The notes: generated by a model not told the origin, from the sequence alone. DNA of 64,000 nt from Cordia subcordata (GCA_028554755.1 JAPTOF010000004.1:3086501-3150500); one strand, 5' to 3'; shown: positions 12,367 to 25,977, counted from the first letter of the stretch. Program-made: numbers and translations.

Positions 12367-14570
12367 ATGGCGTTTCGAGAAGCCCTCTCTCAATTCAAAC
12401 TCAATCATCTCTTTCATCAGGTAAACTTACCTTCTTTCAATTACTAAATTTTTTTCCGTGGCGAATATCAGTATTTAGTGAAATTGCTAATGTATAATCT
12501 TCAGTTTAATTGAAACAAATTATTACCATTGATGATGTACTGCTTAAGCTCTAGTAATTAACAATTATGGATAATCACAGTTTAATGCCCATTTAAAAGG
12601 GATTATCTTTTGATTATGTTCTATACTTATCCCGCTAATAAGAGAGTCGGTTATATAAATTTGACAGCGCAATGTCTCAAATCCATTAGTGACCAATGAT
12701 GTTTCTGTATATCGGCTTCCTAATAAAGCCTTCCTCCTTTATCCGTGCTCGGGAACAATAGGTGAAACCCCCTGGTGGCTGGGGGAGTTTTGGGACAAAA
12801 TGTTTCCAGTGAATTCTTTTGATGAATCCATATTTTTCACAATGAGCTCAGATTGGATAAGCTTCTTCTTTATAACATTAGCATATGAGTTGATGGGAAT
12901 GTCAAACCGCTCATTTAGGTATCGCGAAAGCCAGAATTCTAAGTGATATGCTATGATTTGTTAGACCTAGATTGCGACAAATGAGAAGAAATGTGAACAC
13001 GCGTGTGCGCAGCCACGCACATTCACCTGTTTGTTTGTTTTACGATAGTATGAAATATCAGTAGTTCAGGACCGATGCATTTGAAGGCACAGGAGCTGTT
13101 TTAATAATGAGAAGTCCATTGTAAACTAGTAGCTGCTATTGGCGATGCAGGTATTTCTTATGCAAAGACGGGTAAAGGTTAATAGTGAACATACTCTGAG
13201 TGGAAAGAAAAGTTCTCTCACGGGGTATTATTTTTTCCGCATTTTGATTTTGTCTTTGATGCCCCAGTTGTTATTCAAATGCCTGTGATTTGAAGTGATA
13301 GTAGAAGCACAGATGTCATTCAAATAGATGAATAGATGATGGCTTGTACCACAGAAGAATTATTCAGTGCTTATCATATGTTGACTGGAAATAGTATCTA
13401 TGTATTCGGTTCACTATTTCACCAGAATGATTTATACTAGTGAATACTGTCTTGGTGCATGCGAGGTGGGGGGAGGGGGGTGGGGAGGAATAAGGATTCT
13501 GGTCCGCTGCACAGGCTTGCGATATTACCGGCGAAGCAAAAATTTGATTCTCATACATGACTTACTTTAAAACAGATCTGCCTGTTTCTCTCTGAATATT
13601 CATGTTGCATCTAAGATGAAAGGTACAACAGCATCTTAACATTTCAGGTTCTGTCTTCTTAGGTACAAGTGTTCAACATGATATACAAAATCCAATACCA
13701 CCAATTGGTATAGAAAGTGCTGAAAATGTGGCAGAATTAGTGATGGGAAATAGCACGTCTGTTCAGTCTGCTAAGGAGGGTAGAGAGCCTGTTGCCAGTT
13801 ACCATCTGACCGCTGAAGCAAGTAAAGCAAATGGTTGGGAAAATGTTGCAGGTGAATCTAGTCATCTTGGTTGGGGGTCATCTGGTGGTTCAACTGGAGT
13901 CAATGACCAAGGATGGCTAGACAAGTCTACAGAAGCTCAATACAATGGATGGGGAGAAAGAGCTATTCTGTCCAAGGACAACACTGAAAAGTGCTCAGCT
14001 AGCAAACCCACACGTCCAGAAGTGTGCAGTAGCGGATGGATGGATGAGCCGGTTAGAGAGGAGTACAGAGGATGGATCAGTGAGCCAGCTAAAAGGGAGT
14101 TCAATGGATGGATAGATGAGCCAGTTAACGACGAGTACAATGGATGGGGGGTACTGCAGTCCATGCATATTGACAATCCAATTGAGGATACTCAAACACC
14201 AGATGGTATTAAACCTCTAAGTCACTCTAGCAATGATAATCCTACATTGGTTCCTCTAACTCCTTCAGCTCCACCTCTTCCTGAGGAAGTCTTACCCAAA
14301 GGCATAGGTCATTTTCCATCAGATTCAAGCCCTGTGGGCATGGCTGTTCCTTCTAAAATGCATGAAGCTTCAAAAACCAATGATGCTGGAAAAGATAACA
14401 GTTCTTCTTTGTGTATAATATGTTGGGAAGCTCCGGTTGATGGAGTGTGTGTTCCCTGTGGTCACATGGCTGGGTGCACGCCATGCTTGAGCGAGATCAA
14501 ATCTAAGAAAGGGGAATGCCCTGTCTGTCGAGCTAAGATTGATCAGATTATAAAGCTCTATGCTGTTTGA
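12367..14570 (+). CDS. RING-HC protein with tryptophan repeats, XBAT34/35-like C-terminus
   Basis: Proposed exons: 12367-12420 (18 codons), 12668-12761 (31 codons plus one base) and 13663-14570, giving 351 residues. The last exon is certain; the first two are inferred from start codon, splice sites and phase. An alternative acceptor at 13648 would add five residues. Residues about 85-200 carry at least eight Trp-centred motifs (NGWENV, LGWGSS, QGWLDK, NGWGER, SGWMDEP, RGWISEP, NGWIDEP, NGWGVL); the last four are spaced by about 14 residues. A Pro-rich SAPPLPE motif follows. The C-terminal 50 residues are a C3HC4 RING (CIICWEAP, CVPCGHMAGC, CPVCRAKIDQIIKLY) with all metal ligands present. The RING closely resembles Arabidopsis XBAT34/XBAT35 ubiquitin ligases, but there are no ankyrin repeats. 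E3 ubiquitin ligase activity is likely from the RING; the substrate is unknown. Confidence 0.72.
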
Positions 14571-16638
14571 CTCAAGAAAAATCCTGATAAACTCTTGTTG
14601 TGGCTGCTAACACTACAGCAGTCGCATGGATTTAAGAAGATGCACATTTTAGACGGAATGATACCCCTAACGGACCACATTTTCCATTAACTCCCCCCTA
14701 GAATGCATTTCACCTTTTCCCTTTTTCCTCGTGCATAGACTGTTGAGACCGTTGGTCCTAGTCGAGCGTGTCCTTATTCATTCAAATGCCAGGGAAAGAG
14801 AAAGCTGACTGGTCCAAGAAAAATAGTGGAACAGCGATTTATTTGCAGTTGTGAATTGTCATTTATTGGTTTGTTATTATTTTGATTATGCAATAACATT
14901 GTTTGTAGTTACTATTACATTGAAGATAGCAGATATCAGATAGCATATCGTCCACAAATTTGAACCCATTATTCCTTCTCCCCTCCTGATGTACAAACAG
15001 ATAAAACGACGGAATGAAAAGGCAGTTTCACATTCTCCATTTTACTTATGTGCGTAGTCATTCTGGATTACGTTTGCTGTTTACTGGAAAGTTGTAAAGT
15101 TGTGCTCTTTTCTCCATTTTTTTTGCAGAACGATTGTTTCAATTTTTGTTGCATAAAAACCCCACTGGTCAATTCAAATTTAGAGTCCAAGATTCCAGTT
15201 ACGATAAAGTTAAACAGAGCATACCCTGATAGATTTGAATCTCTTCGCAACATTGAGATTCGATGTGGCTATTGTTGATTATTATTTTTTTTGGTTAGAG
15301 TACAATGTATACATATATAAAATATATTTGGAACCTATCAATTAAAGTGACATGTATGTATTGACTCGCAGAGGCTCTTTCATGAATGCCCGTATACCTT
15401 AAGCAAAAATTAATCTTTTTTCTGGCATTAAATTAGGATTCCCAATTCCCAATCAAAATCATCCAATTGAGACTGAGTTGGCTTTCGGCGCCAACCCCCT
15501 AACCCAACCCCATCAAAATCATCCAACCGATTAAGATGGTTATTGCCCCGGCACTCTCTTATTTTGTTATTTGGCCCAAGATGATGGTGTACCCTCCACG
15601 GATTGGCTAGGCTTGATCATTGACTTTGTATTTTATAAGTTGTTTTTGTAACTCGAATTATATTTATAATTTATCGGGACTATTCAAGAATTTCAATGCT
15701 TGAATCAAGAGTTCATATTGTAAAACTTATTTGCTCTTATCAAAAACTTATAGCAGCTTGCCAAACAAAGGCAAAGAGAAAAAAAAAAGCACAAGTATGA
15801 TTGGCATAATGTCTACAATTGGATACAAAAAAGCATAGGTCTCGGGCAATTTGCTGACCGTTGCACCAATCAAATTCTTTTGGAGCCATAATGATAACTG
15901 ATTTTAAAAAGGTTAGAAGATAAAAACTTCTTTTATTAACTAAAAGGACCTGAAAATAAAATTTGAAGGTCACTAGCAGTGTGAGCTCATGCGAGAGGAC
16001 CACAAGCTCAACTGCATAAATTGAACTTACTCGTGTATGTAGAGCAAAGAACAATCTTATACTCTCTTATAAGGTGCCAGCTTAAGGGTCTCTTTGGATT
16101 CATATTTAAAATGTCAACTTGTTCTCTACAATTTGGCAATGCAAAAACTGTCATCCATTTAAGCCAAAACAAAGAAGCCCCCATTAGAAAAGTTTGAGAT
16201 TTGTGTCCAACCTTTTTGTGGCAACTAAAGTTGTATTAGATTATGCTATAACGAGGGCAGGTTGTGACCAACATTGTCTAGTGACAAAATGTGCTTTTCA
16301 CAAATATGAGATTTAAAATTGTTATAGATATTATATTGATCCAATTTTAAAGTGTTGATCATTTTTTGAGAGAATTACAATAACGCCAGCTTCCGGTTTC
16401 ATCTGGATTTTCCTTTGCAGGATCATATATCAACCTTCATCATTACTTTGGATAACAATTTGGAGTATGTGGCTTTTGCATAATAAAAAACTACTGCATG
16501 CCACCTCCTTAAAAGTATTAAATATATGCATATGTATGTATAAGGATACAAATACGTTAGGCCTGTTTTGACTCTTTCAATTTGCACGTTCAGCACCACA
16601 GCAACACATAGTGTGTGTATACACACACACGCATATAC

Positions 16639-16684
<46 letters not shown>

Positions 16685-17640
16685 GTTTATGCATGTCCTA
16701 TCCCAATAGTTATACTTTTGATAAGTTACTTATATTCAGACTGAGCGTTTTACTTTCATGCATGCAAATGCTATAAATGGATGTGAAAAAGCTGGGGTTG
16801 GAAAATGAAAGAAGAAGAAAATCATGGCACAAACCCTCATTCAGGTTCCTAAAGAAAAAGAAAATGCTCTGACAAAATAAATACTTTATTCTATACAAGA
16901 AAAAGGAAAACAAAAAGAAGAGCTGAGTGGGGTAAATAGTTAAATGCAGCACGTGATCCTTGTGTACCTTCTGATCCTGTTCACTAGGGGCCTGATGCCC
17001 TTCAGCATAATAATGCAATAAACAGTGGAACACTAATTTTAATTAACCTTAAAAAAATCCTAATTTTCCTACTTTTCAAACGATTACACTCGATATATTT
17101 GTCTTGTAAAGTTTATATAGATGTAAAATTGACACGTTATACACATGACGATCATTTAAATTCTTCTCTTATATTAGATAATTTTTTTAGTAGATATGTA
17201 CATTATGAATTTTATATGCTGTAAGTTTGATTTTTATGTATCAATCGTCTAGAACGTAAAAATAGGAAAGTAAGGTAATAAAAAAATTTAAATCTTAATT
17301 TTTTGAGTCCCGATATTACCTATGTTAATAGTAGGCTAATGTCTCATTAATTAACTCGAGTTCTTGTCTGGCATTTACTGTCTTTATAACCATATCTTTG
17401 TAAATTTTTCAGCAAATGTTTAATTGATTCAATTCATTCAATTTAAAACATCACTTCACAAAAAAATATAAATAAAACAAAATAAAATAAAAAATCAACA
17501 AAGTAAAAGGAAAAAGAAAAAAGTAGCAAAATTTCCATTTTTCCTATTAAAGAAAATGAGGCTAACAGCATGGCTGGAAAGACATTCATGGTAGTTTGTC
17601 AGCAATCCCCTTTGGATATCATTCTCTTTTATCAGTTCAT
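14571..17640. other. Intergenic, mostly featureless
   Basis: About 14571-14900 is probably 3'UTR of the RING gene. The remainder is AT-rich. A lone GGGTCTCTTTGGATTC at 16085-16100 preceded by TTAA resembles one end of the window's Tourist-like MITE family, without a visible partner. A compound microsatellite (ACAC, then ATAC, then (TA)n) occupies about 16618-16681. Short frames here look like chance and were not called. Confidence 0.5.
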
Positions 17641-17648
17641 TATAAAAA
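17641..17648 (+). promoter_or_regulatory. Putative TATA box of the PUB gene
   Basis: TATAAAAAGG lies about 30 bases before a pyrimidine-rich stretch (CCTCTCCTAATCATCACCC) that could hold the transcription start. Downstream is a plausible leader exon with a good splice donor at 18060/18061. This position fits the U-box gene only if its 5'UTR is split by a 2.1 kb intron. Confidence 0.4.
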
Positions 17649-17669
17649 GGTCCCAGCTTTTTTTTAGCC

Positions 17670-18060
17670 TCTCCTAATCATCACCCAAGATTAATTAATA
17701 AAATTGTTACATCTCTCATTTAGTTTTCAATTCTTTAATCATCTGTTTAATAATATATTCAGCATTACAGCAAATACTGAAATACCCAAACATGCAACCA
17801 GAACAGGGCCCCACAAATTTAACCCCCTTTTTTTCTCTCTTCTTTCTTGTATTTCTTTTAGTCCCTTTCCAACACACTCTTCTCCTCGCATTATGAAAAG
17901 GGTTGGCAAAAATCTTTGAGAAAAAAAGAGGTTAAAATAATTCTGGAATAATTTCATCATTTTGATCGAGGATATGCAAATTTTCATGTTAAGAATTTCA
18001 TTGCTTTCTGGGGTTTCATTTTAATCAAGATCTGGGGTTGTTTTTTCCGTTCAGCTTCAG
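17670..18060 (+). other. Putative 5'UTR exon of the PUB gene
   Basis: Inferred leader exon ending CTTCAG with donor GTACATG at 18061. The matching acceptor is CTTCACAG at about 20163, four bases before the ATG of the U-box protein. A leader intron of about 2.1 kb is plausible for a plant gene. The start of the exon is approximate. Confidence 0.35.
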
Positions 18061-20167
18061 GTACATGTGCAGAGGTGCATTTCAATTCAACCCTTTTATG
18101 CATTTATATATTTCTTGTGATTCTTGCATGATAATTTCTTGTTTTCGAAGGGGAAGATTCAAACTTTGTTGGAATTTTGTTGGGCTTTTCTTCATTTTGT
18201 CTGAATTTTAGCATGTTATCTACAGGCTGCTGTTCATTGTTTTCGATGCATGTAAAATATTTGTGTGAATGTTTTCTTGGTTGAATTTGTTTGATTTTTC
18301 CAGAATTTGTTCAATAGAGGAAACAAAGAACACATTTGAAAGATTGGTGGATTTATCTTTCGTACAAGTACTTAAAGAGTTAAGAGTATATGCATGTCTG
18401 AGGAAGGATCTTCATTCAGTAGCTTCTTGCAAGAGGCTAATAACCTGTCCAACTACAGTAATGTACAAATGTTTTCTTTCAGCCATTGATAGAAAAAGGG
18501 GAGACATTTATTTTGGGGTGGGCCGCAGGGGAGTGGACTTAAAATGATTTTATATGCCCCTTTTCTTTTTTGCAGCTAATATAGAAAACGAAAATTTATG
18601 TTGTTTGTTAAGTAACAGCACACAATGATAAGTGCTTCACAGCTTTAGCATTATTAGTACAATATCTCTGAAGGTTTATGGAACCAGTATCTCTGTTGAT
18701 GCTTTGAAATCCCAAGTTATGAACCTTCTTATAATGATTTCCCACTTCTTTTGTTGTTTTCATCTCTTGCTCCATGTTGAATTCATTCATTTGTGCGATT
18801 GTGACTCTTTTATAATTATAATTATGAGGTTCAAAATGAATTGCTTTTTCCGGAGGTATTAACTATCAACGAGCACATGTAGATCAAAATGGCACCTTTC
18901 ATATTATAGTATTTTCCATTTATTATCTAATAGGTATGGGGGAATTTAATCCCTTCATGGCTAGTGCTTTAAAATTCAAGAGGGTTTGCGCTTGTCAGAC
19001 TAGTTCATAAGCTTCGAAGTATTAACATTCTGCTTCTTTTCATTTTTGGCCTCTTTCGCTGAACAGAGAAATGGGAAAGAGCATCTTTGAAGTAGGCATA
19101 GTAAGTATTACAGCTAATACAGACAGCCTAGTCTTTCAGTTCTCTAAAACGGCATGCTATCATCGGCGTGTATATACAACAGAATGAAGGAAAAGTAAAC
19201 TAAGGTGTTGATCATCTTCGTATCAGAAATACAGCCTCCTCGATTGTAAGTTGGTTAGAGGAGTTTGGCATAAACTTACACTCATAGGTGACAAGATATA
19301 GAATGCGCTTAAATGCTTGTGATAATAGAGAAACTTTCCTGCTTTCTGGTCAAAATAGAGGCTTTTACAATTACTTCTAGCCTGACCTTGTAAAGGTTTG
19401 CCTTTTATGGTTGACCCTTTCCATGGCCAGCTGGAGCTAAGTCGGATATCTCCATAATTTTGTCATCCTCTCTGTTGTCCAGTGTTCATTTAGTTCCATA
19501 ATCATATTCCATAACTTTTAGTACCTTTAAAACACATCTTTTGCTTAGACACTCAAGGGAAACTTCTTTGATCTTCCCTCACTGTTACTCAGACTTTAAA
19601 CACAATTTGGATCCTTTTTCCATCACAAGTTCACCTGTTGTATTCCAGTCACAGGAACTAAGACTGGATTTCAACTGCAAGATTCTCTTGCACACTTACG
19701 AGTTGGTCAAGCTCATGGAATTCATCTTTTCCTTTTCCTATAGCTACTGTAATTACTCATGGTGTGACACAATCTAAGGTTTCTTATAATTCTGTCCCTG
19801 GATTGTACATATGAGACCATGTGTGTGGGCATGCTATTAATATTATCTTCTACCTGCTAGCTAAGTCTTGTGCACATGTCCTTAAGATGTCTACTGTGGA
19901 TAAGTAGTTAGGCATTTGTTAAATCTATTGAAGATAAGTTATCCACATACTGGTTGATCCCTGCAAATTGTGAATCAACAATAAAGAAGGTACTTTTTCG
20001 TGCTTCCATCTAATCTAGAGCTTTTATATTCTTTTGAGAGAAGTGATACATGTTTCCACTAACAGTTATTCTCTTACACCCCCACATATTTATTATTATT
20101 TTTTTGACAGCTCCAAATATTTATTGAAGTCTTCAAATTATAATCTTTTGGCTACCTTCACAGGTCC

Positions 20168-23100
20168 ATGGAATTAACATCTGTAAGATGCCTTGTAAAC
20201 AGTATATCTCGGTTCATTCATCTAGCAACATGTTGTACATCAAAGATGCCATGTCAGAAGGATTTTAGAAATATTGCTAGTTGCTTGAAGAATCTAAAAC
20301 CACTACTTGATGTTATTATTGATAACAAGATACCTTCAGATGAGACTGTTTGTCAAGAATGCGAAGAACTGGATATAGCTGTTAATGAAGCAAGAGAGTT
20401 CCTTGAAAAATGGTCCGTGAAGATGAGCAAGATTCTATGTGTAAGTACCTTCAGTTAACACAGATTTTTTAATTCAACCATATAGCAGTTGATATGGTAA
20501 AAGACTAAAATGCACACTTGGTGGAGGTGCCACATAGAAGAATGACTTTTCGGGTTGCAGTAATCATACTCACCTGAAAATGGAAAATGAAGAAATGTCT
20601 ATGCTAATTATTTTGTTAAGGTCCAAAAGTAATGGAGATCAGTATCTATGTACTTCTGGAATCAATGTTGACCTCACTTTCAATGCTTTAAAAACATATC
20701 AGCAATTCTGCAGTTATAGAAGTCTTACCATAGGACCTGTTCTTGGGGCATCGTCATCTCGAAAATTTTTTGTATCAAAATGGAATCAATACCCAAAAAA
20801 GGAAATTGATGATTACTCTTATTATGGCATCATTTATGTAAACCTCTAGTTCTCTATAATATAGACAAGGAAATAAAGTCTATGGATAAATCAATCATTT
20901 TCAACCTCCAACTGGAATTTCTTTTAATTATTTGATTTCTCTAGGTTCTTCAAAGTGAGCAATTGGTGGTGAAGATCCAAAGCTTATCTATCAAGATCTC
21001 TTGCATACTACATAAATTTCTGGAATTATCTTCGTCTACTTTTAGCCTACCTGATGCTCAGGTATGGAAGAAATTGAATTCCTTTTGTTGCTTCATTTTA
21101 AGGTATTAATCCTTCCTTGCCCCAAGCTTAATCATATATTTCCTACTCTGAGGCTTGGGCTTTTGTTCTTGTAATTTCTTGGCATTTAGTAGCTTGTTCA
21201 TCAATCCTTCAGTGTAACTGCACCTTTTGCCTTGTACTTTTTATCCAACTGCTCTCAACTGATTTTTCTGTTTCAGCACTGCATGGAGGAATTTCAAAAT
21301 CTGAAGTTGGATAAAATATCGGTACGTATAGAAGAGGCTCTTGAAATTCAAAGGCAAGGAAAGATTCCTCAGCCAGAACATCTTAGGGCAATAATGGAAT
21401 CACTTATGTTAACATCAAAGCACGAACTGCTGAACGAGTGTATTGCACTTGAGAAGGAGAGAATAAAAGCTGAAAACAACAATTTGAAAGGAAATTTAGA
21501 TAGAATCGTCCACACCATCTATCTTATATCTCACATTCGTGATTACATGGCTAAACTTGAAAGTTTTACGACCATAAATGGTACTCTAATTCCTTCATAC
21601 TTCTGCTGCCCTCTGTCCTCGGAACTCATGGTTGATCCAGTTATTCTGGCTTCAGGCCAAACCTTTGAGAGAGCGTCCATAAAAAAATGGCTGGATAGTG
21701 GATTACATGTATGCCCCAAAACACATAAAAAACTCTCACATACAAATCTTATTCCAAATTACACAGTTAAAGCTTTGATAGCAAATTGGTGTGAGGTAAA
21801 CAAAATAAATCTCCCCAAAACTCCTGAATGCCACAGTAGCTTCTCAGTTCTGTCCCAATCTGCAGATTCTGTTCATGTGGATAGTTTCCAGTGTTCTTTA
21901 CAGAGCAATAATTCAACACAAAAGTCCTCTAGTGAAGTTGGACATAATTGTGAGAAATTGGAAAGTGGTGCTTCTGGAGTTAATGAAGAAGAATTGAATG
22001 TGCATTCAGATGGGCGTGTTGCAAAATTTGCCCACTCATCTCCAGAACATTCATATAGTCACAGCAGGACTGGATCAACATCAAGTGCCGTTTCTAGCAT
22101 TGAGTATATCCCTGCAGTATCAACTGATGTCTCAAGGATATCGAGTAAACATGATAATCATAGTGACTTGTCAGGAGATATAACACCTCATAGCCGCACT
22201 TGTTCTTTTAATAAACATTCTGAATATTCTCCTTCTTTGTCTGCAAAACCATATCACAGCTCCAGGACATTAGGTGAACTGGCTGTGAATGGGAAGCGTA
22301 GTCTCTCGAGAAACCTCTCCTTCCAGTCTGAATCAGGTTCTAGTGATTTGACGACAAATTCTCGTGTAGAAAAACTTGTTGAGGATCTGAAGAGTGGGTC
22401 AAATGAATTGCAAACTTCAGCTGCTGCAGAATTGCGGTTTCTTGCAAAAAACAACACGGAGAATCGAGTCATCATAGGTCATTGTGGGGCTATTGCTCCA
22501 TTAATCTCGCTATTACATTCTGATATCCAGATAACACAAGAGCATGCTGTCACTGCCCTTCTGAATCTGTCAATAAATGAAAACATAAAGGCCATGATTG
22601 CAGATGAAGGTGCAGTTGAACCACTTATCCATGTCTTGAGAACTGGAAATGCTGGGGCAAAAGAGAATGCTGCAGCAGCTCTTTTCAGTTTATCTCTTCT
22701 GGATGAGTACCGGATAAAGATAGGCCGCTCTGGTGCAGTTAAAGCCTTGGTTGATCTTCTAGGATCAGGTACACTCAGAGGGAAGAAAGATGCTGCTACT
22801 GCTTTATTTAACCTATCAATCTTTCACGAAAACAAGGCTCGTATAGTACAGGCCGGAGCTGTGAAGTATCTTGTTGAGTTTATGGACCCTTCTAAGGAAA
22901 TGCTTGACAAAGCTGTTGCACTTCTTGCCAATTTGTCTACTATTCCTGAAGGATGTGCAGCTATTGCTCGACAAGGGGGCATACCTCCGCTAGTTGAGAT
23001 TGTTGAAACAGGATCTCCAAGGGGAAAGGAAAATGCTGCTTCAACAATGTTGCAACTGTGCATTAATAGCTCTAAATATTGTCGACTTATTTTGCAAGAA

Positions 23101-23481
23101 GGAGCTGTCCCACCTCTGGTTGCGTTGTCACAGTCTGGCACTCCAAGAGCAAAGGAGAAGGTAGGTGACTCTGTTCTTTTTCTTGGATTGTTAGTAGCCA
23201 CATTTTCTGTACTTTGTTGATCCGTTCCTTCATGAGCTATTATATTGTTACTGATGCCATTTCTCTTACACAACCAAAAGAGAGGTAAAGATTGTTGCAT
23301 CAGCAGTACTTTCTCATTTTCAATACACCACAAGGAATCTTTTTGCATACTAGATGAGTTTTGATTTGATTGTTAAGTTTCTTCCAACACATTTAGAGTT
23401 GCTGTTCTTTTCTCATCATCACAGGCACAACAGCTTCTCAGTCACTTCCGCAATCAGCGTGAAGCAGGGAAGGGAAAGTAA
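20168..23481 (+). CDS. PUB3: U-box/ARM-repeat E3 ubiquitin ligase (PUB3/PUB4-like)
   Basis: Four coding exons: 20168-20440, 20945-21061, 21277-23160 and 23425-23481, all phase 0 with GT/AG junctions, giving 776 residues. Residues 1-230 form the U-box N-terminal domain (SVRCLVNSISRFIHLA, QSEQLVVKIQSLSIK, RIEEALEIQRQGKIP). About 236-310 is the U-box (FCCPLSSELMVDPVILASG, FERASIKKWLDSG, LIPNYTVKALIANWCE). A Ser-rich linker follows to about 495. About 495-770 holds ARM repeats (AVTALLNLSINENIKAMI, DAATALFNLSIFHENKARI, PPLVALSQSGTPRAKEK). The last exon encodes a basic tail, AQQLLSHFRNQREAGKGK. The U-box recruits E2 enzymes and the ARM repeats bind substrates. The N-terminus fits Arabidopsis PUB3 (At3g54790) better than PUB4, but PUB4 is close and the subgroup is from memory. 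The sequence shows no defect. Confidence 0.88.
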
Positions 23482-25940
23482 TAAAAGAAAAGAATCATGA
23501 TGAACTTATTCGAGTTTTCTTTATAATGGAGTACGAGGTTGCCTTCGTCGGCTGTTTCTAGAATATTCTTTCTTCTTCCATTTCATATCTGCTTCCAACG
23601 CCTCACGTTCGCATAATATGCAGATGTAAGTAGGTTATCTCATAGCTTAAGCAATCAGCACTAGTGGCTGTGAGGTGTTATTGTGTAGCCTTGGTCTTGG
23701 TTGTAACGTTGCGAGTGGAGTTTGTATATATATACCTAAACCCATGTAGAAAGATTTTGTCCATATCCGTGTTAGGGATGCTTGCAGTTCTGATTTTTGA
23801 ACTCCAACAAAAGAGTTTTTCTCACAAGAACACTTCGGCTAGTGGAACTTTAATGCTTGATGCTTTTATGATATCTAGAATATGGCCCCAAGGTCCTTAC
23901 GCCAGAAACTGCTGCCTGATAGGAACCATTAGTCAGCAAAACAGCAAGAAATGCCCCCCTTAAAAACGCATTTGGATCTAATCATAATGTTACAACATTG
24001 TGGAAAAAATAATGATGATAGAATAACTTATGGTTAATTGTGGCGAATAATTATAATTGTTATTACATTATTGATTTCTCTCATAGGATTATAACATTTT
24101 GAGTCAATCAGCAATGCTGGGTTTCTGATAACCACAACATTAAGCAAAAAGATTAGCTAAAACATTAAATCTTTTTTTTTTTTGTCTGAGAAGAAAGTGG
24201 CATTGAAAGATTTGAACGTACAAAGTTACAATCTGAACGTTCAGCCAACTTTCAAGAAGTTTGATGAGAAGAATCCAGCATGGGCTTTAATCACGAGTTG
24301 GCTTTGTCAAGACAAAATCCAATCAGATGTGTTAAAAGCTTTTAGTTGCTTCAACAGCCCTTAGGGGACATGATATTCCTAGTCTCTTTTACACTCTTCT
24401 TTTATCGAGGAAAAACAAGAAAAAGAAAAAAAAATCCGGGCAGCTTTTTTTTTTCCACTTTTTGCCTGCTGCCCGGACAGTATCTAGGTGAGCTGGAGAA
24501 GATTTATTCCATGTGTTGTGTTAAAAAGGCAACGAAAGCACATTATGATTTGTCTAATCTTCTAATTAAAGAATCTAAATGGCCATATGCATAGTAAAAA
24601 ATTAATAACGGAAACAAGTCTTGAATAGCATAAGACAAAATGATGCTGTAATTGTCTCTCATGAATGCGCCAGTAGCAAGAGATGAGGGATATCAATCCC
24701 CAACCTTGTATAAGTACACTCAACTTATTCGATACTTAGTATATTAGACATACTGAAAATCTAAAGTTTGTCAGTTGATAGTTAGATTTCATCGTTGTTT
24801 TTCAGTGATCGAATTCAATTAGTTGGATTTCTTTTGTTGTCAAAAAAAAAAAAACGATGCTTTAATTTATCACGACTAAAAACCGTGAATCGTGAATTTG
24901 AACTTATTTTCTTTTATTACATATACAATTATCATAATTTACTCGTACAACCTAGGTGAATTTCTTGTTTTCGAGAAAAACAAAAAAGAAACGGAGAGGA
25001 TGACAATGTTATCTCGGGAATAAGAGTACCAAATTGGACACCAATGAGCCGTCTACGATGGTACTTGTCGGAAATATCTTAACTTCTTTTTCTTTTTTCC
25101 TTTTCCATTCTTTGTATAAGGAAGTGCTAACAATTTTTGTCGGCTAAAAAACATATCAAATTTGTCTGATCGAGAAGCCATTTGTAGGTATCTGCAAAAT
25201 AGTATTAGTGCAAGTACGAGATTTTGCATTTCCCAACCCTATGTTTTACCATTTTTGCGCTATTGTTTTGCCCGAAGCTACTGTGGTCTGGACTGGATTA
25301 TAACACTTATTATTACTATTATTATTATTATTAGAGTCATTACCATATAATTATTTAATTATGTTTGAAAGTATTCTCTTGCCAGTTCCACAAAGATAGA
25401 TATGATTTATTTATATTTTTAAATAGTTAAGAAAAGTGATTAGTATAATTCAAGTAAAGTATTTACTTAAATCTTTTCCTGATATATCTTTTCATTAATA
25501 TTATGTATAATAAACAAAATTAGTTAAATAATATCTATTTAACCAATACCCATTGCCCAAAGGGATATAAAGCAATCAAAATCAACTACTCTTTCAAAAA
25601 AGAAAATAAGATAACAATTCGGGATAAATAAGAAAAGATAAATCTATATATCTTAATGGAATGGAAGTAATTATATCATTAATGGTGCCTACATTATGTT
25701 CCCTAATTATTGTGAGCCTAACAATCACCGTGCACCTTCACGCGAGTGAGACACACGCGCTATATAATAAGACTTAAATCAACCAAAATTTCCAGAAATA
25801 CGAGGCGTCGCATCTGAAACACATAGAAACCTCTCTTTTTAACTTGTGACTCCAACGACAACAACCTCTCCTATGACAAAAAAACTTCGACGACTTCATC
25901 CAAATCAACAACATTGGTACAAAGGTAAGAATTTCTACCG
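23482..25940. other. Intergenic: PUB 3'UTR and AT-rich DNA
   Basis: About 23482-23960 is probably 3'UTR and downstream of the PUB gene. The rest is AT-rich with T- and A-homopolymers, a short (ATT)n at about 25308-25332, and a small GC-rich hairpin listed separately. No coding sequence is supported. Confidence 0.5.
24435..24477. repeat. Perfect 10-bp inverted repeat, possible hairpin
   Basis: TCCGGGCAGC at 24435-24444 is exactly complementary to GCTGCCCGGA at 24468-24477, with a 23-base T-rich loop. The arms are strongly GC-rich in a very AT-rich setting. Function unknown; it lies about 1 kb past the PUB gene. Confidence 0.6.
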
Positions 25941-25941
25941 C

Positions 25942-25942
25942 A

Positions 25943-25977
<35 letters not shown>

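Noticed and set aside
12668..12918. Longer exon 2 of the RING gene ending at a TTTAG|GTATCG donor at 12918
   Set aside because: It leaves two bases pending, while the last exon needs one, so it does not join in frame unless there is a further unseen exon. The donor at 12761 joins exactly.
16710..17033. Minus-strand open frame with a EGHQAPSEQDQKVHK segment
   Set aside because: Only the first 30 residues look coding; the rest is hydrophobic low-complexity from AT-rich DNA. No family match could be made and no splice support.
24182..24594. Two short plus-strand frames after the PUB gene
   Set aside because: No conserved motif, and the composition changes at homopolymers; probably chance frames.
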